DNA of 64,000 nt. Origin: Halomonas socia (lineage in GTDB: Bacteria; Pseudomonadota; Gammaproteobacteria; Pseudomonadales; Halomonadaceae). The DNA is taken from assembly GCF_010977575.1 (NCBI RefSeq), contig NZ_CP048812.1:4689300-4753299 (forward strand), in the 5' to 3' direction. The notes beneath the pieces are model-generated. The model was not told the origin of the DNA. It did no database searches and worked only from the letters and a program-made list of their open reading frames with translations. The position numbers and the translations under genes are program-made. Shown here one piece after another: positions 57,505-64,000 of this stretch. How positions within the stretch are numbered: the first letter of the stretch is position 1; each line of letters starts with the position of its first letter.

Positions 57505-59706
57505 TCAGGTGGTGCCTGGCAAGGGGCGACCGCCCGATTGGCCACGCTGCATCATCAGCAGGCCAGCGCCCACCAGCAGGCCGGCGATATCGGTGTAGAT
57601 GCCGCCGTATATCATGCAGATGGCGCCGCCCAGCAGCAGCAACCGCTGCCACACCTTGACCGTCCCGAAGTACCACGCCTGCACCGCCGCGGCGAGCATC
57701 ACCACGCCGATCGTCGCGGTCACCGCGACGCGCAGGATCTGCAGGCCGCTGCCCTCCATCAGGATCGCCGGGCTGTAGAAGAACATGAACGGCACGATGA
57801 AGGCCGCCAGCCCGATCTTGAACGAGGTGGTCGAGGTCTCCATGGCGTTGGCCCCGGAGATGCCCGAGGCGGCGTAGGCCGCCAGTGCCACCGGCGGGGT
57901 GATCGCCGACATCACCGCGAAGTAGAACACGAAGAAGTGCGCCACCAGCGGCTGGATGCCGATCCCGATCAGGCCCGGCGCGACCACCGAGGCGGCCACC
58001 GCATAGGCCGCCGTGGTCGGCATGCCCATGCCCAGCAGGATCGAGATGCACATGGCGAAGAACAGCGCCAGCAACTGGCTGACCCCGGCCAGGCCCAGCA
58101 GCAGCGACGAGAAGCGCGCGCCGACCCCGGTCAGCGAGATCACCCCGACGATCAACCCGGCACAGGCGCAGACCACGATGATCTGGATCGACATGGTGCC
58201 GGCCAGCTGCAGCGCCTTGAGGATCGAGCGGATGCCCATCTTGTGCGGCGACAGCCAACTGACCACCGCCGCCGAGGCGGTGGCCAGGGTACCGGCGCGG
58301 ATCACCGAGTAGCCCATGAACAGCGCAGCGATCAGGATCACGATCGGGGCGAACAGGTAGACATGCTTGATCAGGCGGCGGAACTGCGGGATCTCGTCCT
58401 TGCGCATGCCGCGCATGCCCTTGCGGGCGGCCTCGAAGTCGACCATGCAGTACACCGAGAGGAAGTACAGCGCGGCGGGAATCAGCGCCGCCACGGCGAT
58501 CTCACGGTAGGGGATGCCGGTGATCTCGGCCATGATGAAGGCGCCGGCGCCCATGATCGGCGGCATGATCTGGCCGCCGCTGGAGGCCGCGGCCTCGATC
58601 GCCCCGGCGCTGCGCGCCGGGTAGCCGACCTTCTTCATCAGCGGGATGGTCAGCGAGCCGGTGGAGACCACGTTGCCGGCGCTGGTGCCGTTGATCATGC
58701 CCATCAGGCCGGAGGCGAAGATCGAGACCTTGGCCGGGCCGCCGCGGGCGCGGCCGGCGGCGGCGAAGGCGAAGTTGACGAAGTAGTCGCCGACCTTGGA
58801 GGCCTGCAGGAAGGCGGCAAAGATGATGAACAGGATGATATAGGTCGACGACACCGCGGTGGTCGGGCCGAGGATCCCGGCATCGGTATAGACCTGGCTG
58901 AAGAAGCGCCCCACCGAGAGGCCCGGGTAGCCGAGGAAGCCGGGCAGGTAGGGCCCGCCCCAGACATAGAGCAGGAACACCAGCGAAATGATCACCAGCG
59001 CATTGCCGGTGACCCGGCGGGTCATCTCGAGGATCAGCAGCGAGCCGGCGATGGCCGCATAGGAGATGCCCATCGGCGCGAAGGAGGTGCCGGTCGACAT
59101 GCGCAGCGGGGTGTTGTAGATGACCAGGAAGTAGCCGGCGCTGGCCAGGGCGCAGACCATCAGCACCAGGTCGGGCAGTGCGCACTTCTCGCGCACCTGG
59201 CGGTAGCACCACGACATCACGATCGCCGCGGCGGTGGCCAGGATCAGCGGATAGCCGTAGTGCCAGGCCTCGACGTGCGGCTCGATGCGCATGGCGCCGC
59301 CCTGGATGGTGCGCCACATCAGCACGCTCTGCAGCAGCGCATAGAGCGCCGGCAGCAGCAGCAGCCCAGAGACCAGGGCCTGCCACTTGGGCGCCGCCTG
59401 CTGGCCGTCGCTGGCGAAGCGGCCGCCGGTGTAGAGGCCGTAGCCGAGGATCAGTGCGCCGGCGATATGGATCACCCGGTACGACCAGGTCTCCATCGGA
59501 ATCACGTTGAGGGTAATCAGGTGGAACAGCGAGTAGGCCACGGCGAGGCCGCCGAACAGCGCCCACTGCCAGCCGGTGAACAGCCGCCGGTTGGACTCGA
59601 TGACCTCCTCGTCGACGCCTTCGGCGAGCAGCTCTTTAGCGTCCTTGTTCTCGGGTGCCTCGTCGGCTCCCTGTCCCGCAGGCGGGATCTTGTCATTATC
59701 GCTCAT
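57505..59706 (-). CDS. TAXI-type TRAP transporter fused permease (DctQM fusion)
   Basis: 733 residues from the ATG at 59706 with GGAGG about 8 bases upstream. After a soluble N-terminus, about four DctQ-like membrane segments lead into the long DctM part. ASGLMGMINGTSAGNVVSTG and AIEAAASSGGQIMPPIMGAG are the transport-site motifs of the first half, and GMGMPTTAAYAV and AVMSAITPPVALAAYAASG those of the second half. Fusion of the two subunits is normal for TAXI systems. Its receptor is encoded directly upstream. The substrate is unknown. Confidence 0.93.
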   Translation of the reverse strand: MSDNDKIPPAGQGADEAPENKDAKELLAEGVDEEVIESNRRLFTGWQWALFGGLAVAYSLFHLITLNVIPMETWSYRVIHIAGALILGYGLYTGGRFASDGQQAAPKWQALVSGLLLLPALYALLQSVLMWRTIQGGAMRIEPHVEAWHYGYPLILATAAAIVMSWCYRQVREKCALPDLVLMVCALASAGYFLVIYNTPLRMSTGTSFAPMGISYAAIAGSLLILEMTRRVTGNALVIISLVFLLYVWGGPYLPGFLGYPGLSVGRFFSQVYTDAGILGPTTAVSSTYIILFIIFAAFLQASKVGDYFVNFAFAAAGRARGGPAKVSIFASGLMGMINGTSAGNVVSTGSLTIPLMKKVGYPARSAGAIEAAASSGGQIMPPIMGAGAFIMAEITGIPYREIAVAALIPAALYFLSVYCMVDFEAARKGMRGMRKDEIPQFRRLIKHVYLFAPIVILIAALFMGYSVIRAGTLATASAAVVSWLSPHKMGIRSILKALQLAGTMSIQIIVVCACAGLIVGVISLTGVGARFSSLLLGLAGVSQLLALFFAMCISILLGMGMPTTAAYAVAASVVAPGLIGIGIQPLVAHFFVFYFAVMSAITPPVALAAYAASGISGANAMETSTTSFKIGLAAFIVPFMFFYSPAILMEGSGLQILRVAVTATIGVVMLAAAVQAWYFGTVKVWQRLLLLGGAICMIYGGIYTDIAGLLVGAGLLMMQRGQSGGRPLPGTT

Positions 59707-59784
59707 CAGCGTCACCTCCAGGCATCATGCGACGGTCCTGCCCGCCCCGGTGCCGACCGATCGACACCGCATGAATTGACAATA

Positions 59785-59819
59785 GACAAAATGGCCGCCC
59801 ACCTCGCGGTGAGCGGCCA
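59785..59819 (-). terminator. Intrinsic terminator between TAXI receptor and permease genes
   Basis: Read on the minus strand, TGGCCGCTCACC pairs with GGTGGGCGGCCA (one G-U pair, 4-base loop, 59792-59819) and is followed by TTTTGTC. It sits 27 bases after the receptor stop, so permease expression would depend on read-through. Confidence 0.75.
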
Positions 59820-59846
59820 GTCATTGCGGTCAATGAAGACGCTTAC

Positions 59847-60823
59847 TTAGTGAATCATATCGTCATCGATCTCGTAGCCGTTCTCGTTGAACCAGCGCGC
59901 GGCACCCGCATGGAACGGCATCACATCATTGTGCACGACATTCTCGGGGATGGTGGTTTCGGCACTGCGGTGCACGTCCATCATCTTGTCGTTGTTCTCC
60001 ATGGTGATGCGCGTGACTTCATAGACGAAGTCTTCCGGCAGGTCGCAGCGAGCGATGGCGAAGTTCCACATCGACACGGCGCGGGCATCTTCCTCGAGGG
60101 TCTCGTAGGTATCGGCGGGGATATCGAACTCGGAGACCGGGAAGGCGTCGATGGCGGCCTGCTGCTCTTCCTCGGAGAATTCGATGATGTTGACGTCGGT
60201 CTGCACCTCGAGCTGGCTGACCGCCGGGATCGGGATGCCCGCGGCGAAGGCGATGACGTCGAGTAGGCCGTCCTGCAGCTGGCCACCCAGGTCGGTCCAG
60301 CCGCCGTTACGCCGCTCGAAGTCGATGCCCAGTTCCTCGAGGATGGCCGGGAAGTAGGTATCGGAGGTCGAGCCGGAGGGGCCGAAACCGATGCGCGCGC
60401 CGTCGGAATCTCGAAATGCTGGTGATCCCTGAGCTCGACAGCGCTGTCACCGAGAACGGCGTCTCATACATCGGAACATGGCACAGACGTTATCCATCGG
60501 CACACCCGGCGCCAGCGGGCTTTCGCCGTTCACCGCGTCGGTGGCCGGGCCCATGGTGGTCATGCGAAGGAGATGTCGCCGTTGTGGACCAGCGCCAGGT
60601 TCTGGGTCGGGCCGCCGGTGACTTCGCCGCCGCCGGACATATCGCCCAGCTCGTCGGCGATCAGGTTGGCCCAGCCGGAGCCGTAGATGTAGAAGGTGCC
60701 GCCCTGGCTGGCGGTGCCCATGGTGAAGCTCTCGGGCCAGCCTTCACGATCGGCCACGGCCTGGGTAGCGGTTGCCATCATCACGGTGGCGGCAGCGAGG
60801 GGAAGCAGTGCGAAGCGTTTCAC
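59847..60823 (-). pseudogene. TAXI-family TRAP receptor, frame broken by single-base losses (probably an intact gene)
   Basis: The frame from a GTG at 60823 gives a signal peptide (VKRFALLPLAAATVMMATAT) and the TAXI start FTMGTASQGGTFYIYGSGWA, then stops near 60560. The homologous reading resumes after single-base additions near 60564, 60473, 60411 and 60405, giving MGPATDAVNGESPLAPG, then ARIGFGPSGST. The last 119 residues (QTDVNIIEF ... EIDDDMIH) are in frame to 59847. The repaired protein of about 326 residues has normal length. I read this as sequencing error. Confidence 0.8.
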
Positions 60824-60882
60824 AAGCGTACTCCAGTTGTTGTTTTGCGGGATGCAGTCTCTAAGAAGGCAAAAGCAAATTA

Positions 60883-60909
60883 ATTGTACAGGAAGGAAGG
60901 ATGTACAAT
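60883..60909. promoter_or_regulatory. Inverted repeat upstream of the TAXI TRAP operon
   Basis: ATTGTACA (60883-60890) and TGTACAAT (60902-60909) are perfect 8-bp arms 11 bases apart, 60 bases before the receptor start. The spacing equals that of the inverted repeat at 6282-6308. It is probably an operator for a regulator encoded elsewhere. The rest of 60824-61088 shows no gene. Confidence 0.45.
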
Positions 60910-61088
60910 ATCCAGGGTAGCGGCGCGAAAAGCCCGGTGCAAAGCGGCGGGGAACTTTTTCGACTAATGGATGACATCCCCGCCCCACAGAGGCAATCGC
61001 ATGACGGCCACGCTCACCCGCGCATGCGCTGCAGCCCACCCGCCCAGACGCTATCATCGAGCCTTTCGCATCATTGCCCAGGAGCCAC

Positions 61089-62349
61089 GTGAAGCTGATC
61101 CACACCGCCGACTGGCACCTCGGCCAGAGTTTCCACGGCCAGGAGCGCCATGCCGAGCACCGCGCCTTCCTGGACTGGCTGCTCGATACCCTGGTCGAGC
61201 GCCGGGCCGACGCCCTGCTGGTGGCCGGCGACCTGTTCGACGTGGTCAACCCCTCGCTGCGCGCCCAGGAGCTGCTCTACGACTTCATCGTCAGTGCCCA
61301 CCAGCGGCTGCCGCGGCTGGATATCGTGCTGATCGCCGGCAACCACGACAGCGGCAACCGCATCGAACTGCCGGCACCGCTGATGAAGCGCCTGCGCACC
61401 CATGCACTCGGCCGGGTGAACTGGCTGGATGACGGCCGACTCGACGCCGAGCGCCTGCTGGTACCGCTCACCGACAGCGACGGCGAGACCCGCGCCTGGT
61501 GCCTGGCGCTGCCCTTTCTACGCCCCGCCGAGGTCACCGGAACGGGACCAGGCGACGCCGCCGACGATGGCGACTGCCGCAACGACTACGTGGCCGGCAT
61601 CGAGCGGGTTCACCGGCAACTGATCGACGCGGCACGCGATAAGCGCCAGCCCGGCCAGGCGCTGGTCGCCATGAGCCACGCCCACCTGCACGGCGCGGCG
61701 GTGTCCGAAGCCAGCGAGCGCCCCATCGTGATCGGCGGCGAGGAGTCGATCTCGGCATCGCTGTTTCCCGCCGAGATCGCCTATGTCGCCCTCGGCCATC
61801 TGCACCGCGCCCAGCAGGTCGGCGAGGCGCGCATCCGCTACAGCGGCAGCCCCTGCCGCTGGACTTCAGCGAGGTCGACTACCCGCACCAGGTGGTCGAG
61901 GCCACCCTCGACGGCGACAGCCTGGCGGCCAGCGAGGCGATTCGCGTACCGCGTCCGGTGGCCATGCTGCGCATCGGCCCCGCCCCCCTCGACAAGGTAC
62001 TCGCCGAGCTCGAGGCCCTGGAGGATGACCCCACACTGGCCAGGGAGCGCTGGCCCTGGCTGGAAGTACGGGTCGAGCTCGAGGCGCCGATTCCCGACCT
62101 GCGCGCCCAGGTGGATGCCGCCTTGGAAGACAAAGCTTTGCGCCTGCTGCGTCTGGAGCGGCGTCTACCGCGGGTCGCCGAGCAGGCCGACACGGCGCGG
62201 GTCGACCTCGAGAGCCTGGGGCCGCGTAAGCTCTTCGAGCGCACCTGGCAAGCGCGCTGGGGCGAGCCCCCCGGCGAGACGGTGATGGCCGACCTCGACA
62301 GCTGCTGCAGGACGTCCTGGACAGCGACGACGAGGAGCACCGCGCATGA
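61089..62349 (+). CDS. sbcD: SbcD exonuclease subunit (frame broken by two single-base losses)
   Basis: From a GTG at 61089 (CAGGAG upstream) the Mre11-type phosphoesterase motifs are complete: IHTADWHLGQSFHG, VAGDLFDVVNPS, LIAGNHDSGNR, AMSHAHLHG and VALGHLHRAQQVG. The frame breaks near 61852, where GGCAGCCCC seems to lack one C, and continues as VEATLDGDSLAA ... in another frame; a second break is near 62297. Repaired, it ends at TGA 62347-62349, overlapping the sbcC ATG. SbcCD cleaves hairpin and blocked DNA ends. Confidence 0.9.
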
Positions 62350-64000
62350 AGATCCTCGCCCTGCGCCTCGCCAACCTGGCCTCGCTGCCCGGCCCCCTCG
62401 AGCTCGACTTCAGCGCCGCGCCGCTGCGCGATGCCGGCCTGTTCGCCATCACCGGCCCCACGGCGCCGGCAAGAGCACCCTGCTCGACGCCCTGTGCCTG
62501 GCGCTCTACGGCAGCACCCCGCGACTGCGCCAGGCGCCGGTCCGCGACGCCTCGCTGCCGACGTGGAGGGCGAGACGCTCACACCGCCGATCCGCGCACC
62601 CCTGCTGCGACGTGGCACCGCCAGCGGCTACGCCGAGGTCGACTTCCTGGGCCGCGACGGCCGCCGCTACCGCGCCCGCTGGGCGGTGCGCCGCGCCCGC
62701 GAGAAGGTCGGCGGCCGCCTGCAGGCCGCCGAGCAGTCGCTGCGCGACCTCGACGCCGACCGGCTGCTGACCACCCAGAAACGCGAGTTCGACCGCCTGC
62801 TCCCGAGCGCCTGGGGCTCAGTTTCGACCAGTTCACGCGTGCCGTGCTGCTGGCCCAGAGCGAGTTTGCCGCTTCCTCAAGGCCGACGACAACGAGCGCA
62901 GCGACCTGCTCGAGCGCCTCACGGCACCGCCGAATATTTCGCAGATCTCGATCGCCGCCTACCGCCGCGCCAGCCAGGCGAAAAAGGCAGTGGAAGCCTC
63001 GACGCCAAACTCGCCGACGACCTGCCCGCCGAGCCCGACGCCCGCACCGAACTCGAGCGCGCCGCCGAGGCCACCCAGCAAGCACTCACTAACCTACAGA
63101 AGCAGCAGGATAGCTTACCGCACGGCAGCGCGGCATGACGACGACGCCCGCTTGCGCGACGCTATCGCCAGGGCGTTGCCCAGCGCAAGCCGCCGACGAC
63201 GAGTGGCAAGGGCTGGCGCAGCAGCATGCCGACCGCACCTGGCGCCAGCGGATCGCCCCCCAGCGCCACGCCTCGCCCGCCAGGCCGCCTCCCAGGCGAG
63301 ATCGCCGCCTGGAGGCGACCCACGCCAAGACACAGCGCGCGTTGGAAACGGCGCTCTCAGAACAGCAAGCCACCACTACAGCGCTATCAAGGGGAGCAAG
63401 CACTCACTGACGCCAACGGGGCGAAGCGCCAGCCGAGCCCGCGCTGCGTCAAGCGCGCGAGCAGCCCAGCAGTTGGCCGCCTGGATAAACAGCTGGCCGA
63501 CCTCGACGCCGCTCACCGCCAGCAGCAGGCCCGTGCCGCACCCTCGGCGATGAGCAACGCAAGGCCCAGGAAGCCCAGCAGGCCGCCGCGTCAGCGGGAT
63601 GACAAGCAGGCAACCCTCAAGCGACTGATGGCACGCACCCGCACCTCGATGATGCCCGCCGGGCCACCCAGCAGGCCTACGACAGCGCCGCCCAGCGCCA
63701 GCTGGCGCTGGCGAGCTGGCAGCCGCTGCAGGAGCTGGGTCGCACCCCATGCCGCCCAACAGCGCTCGCCGAGCAGGTCGCAAACGACCAGGCGAGCCGC
63801 ACGCGGCTGCTGGAGGAGGGCCAGGCCGCGCGCCAGCGCCTCGACAAGGCCGGAGGGCCATCTCGAGAGCGTCAGCGCGCTGGTCGAGCGCAGCCGTGCC
63901 GTGCGCAGCGAAAGCGTAGCGCAGCTGCGCGCCCAACTGCAGGAGGGCGAGCCCTGCCCGGTGTGCGGCGGGCTCGACCATCCTGCGCCAGCAGCCCCCT
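62346..64000 (+). CDS. sbcC: SbcC ATPase subunit, N-terminal part (multiple frame breaks; cut by window)
   Basis: The start MKILALRLANLASLPGPLEL is the SbcC/Rad50 N-terminus. The Walker A region is GPT-GAGKSTLLDALCLALYG once one missing base near 62462 is restored. Later pieces FLGRDGRRYRARWAVRRARE, LGLSFDQFTRAVLLAQSEFA and the zinc-hook CPVCGGLDHP (cysteines at 63955-63957 and 63964-63966) lie in different frames, so at least six breaks occur. The coiled-coil part is rich in A, Q, R and E. The second ATPase half lies beyond the window. Confidence 0.88.

Noticed and set aside
57235..59850. An 871-codon open frame antisense to the TAXI permease
   Set aside because: The composition is dominated by R, G, H, A and D as expected of a shadow frame, and the minus-strand permease is complete and recognisable.

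Overview
The window looks like a chromosomal segment of a halophilic gammaproteobacterium of the Halomonas/Chromohalobacter type. This is inferred from the GC-rich coding sequence, the mix of TRAP transporters, the ackA-pta pair, the E. coli-like deo regulon and the general protein flavour. No rRNA, tRNA, CRISPR array or insertion sequence was recognised.

Layout. (1) 1-2221: a 6-pyruvoyl/6-carboxytetrahydropterin synthase-like gene cut by the window edge, a zinc-type (MDR) dehydrogenase without visible zinc ligands, and a CDP-alcohol phosphatidyltransferase, together a possible pterin/lipid-like pathway of unknown product. (2) 2351-5148: a TPP riboswitch controlling tenA and thiC. (3) 5544-12159: a malonate-use cluster made of a GntR/FCD regulator, a three-part TRAP transporter, malonyl-CoA decarboxylase and malonyl-CoA synthetase. 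(4) 12241-20036: a small barrel protein, a DMT exporter, ackA-pta, a class V aminotransferase, a CBS-BON protein and a PmtA-like methyltransferase. (5) 20046-27790: a complete nucleoside-use regulon (DeoR repressor, Tsx-type channel, NupC, deoC, deoA, deoB, deoD, cdd) with three DeoR-type operators in the divergent promoter region.

(6) 27971-45549 is the accessory region. It holds a contact-dependent growth inhibition (CDI) locus on the minus strand: cdiB, a 3407-residue CdiA with an HNH/EndoVII-like C-terminal toxin, and an Imm50-like immunity gene. Downstream lie a displaced CdiA tail with a different toxin (DUF6883-like) and its own DUF4926-like immunity gene, a second decayed CdiA fragment, and a lipoprotein gene broken at a run of ten G. 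A 1.1-kb near-identical direct repeat makes an in-frame toxin switch possible by one recombination event. A mazF/pemK remnant marks the left edge.

(7) 45798-57281: mostly housekeeping and stress genes (glutaredoxin-like protein, two J-domain-type proteins, an MscS channel, OsmC, Tpx, an aldo/keto reductase, endonuclease V), plus an amidoligase/glutamine-amidotransferase pair of unknown substrate. (8) 57505-60823: a TAXI-type TRAP transporter with a terminator between receptor and permease. (9) 61089-64000: sbcD and the start of sbcC. From about 60.4 kb to the end the reading frames of two unrelated loci break many times by single missing bases, usually in G or C runs. This looks like poor consensus sequence rather than gene decay.
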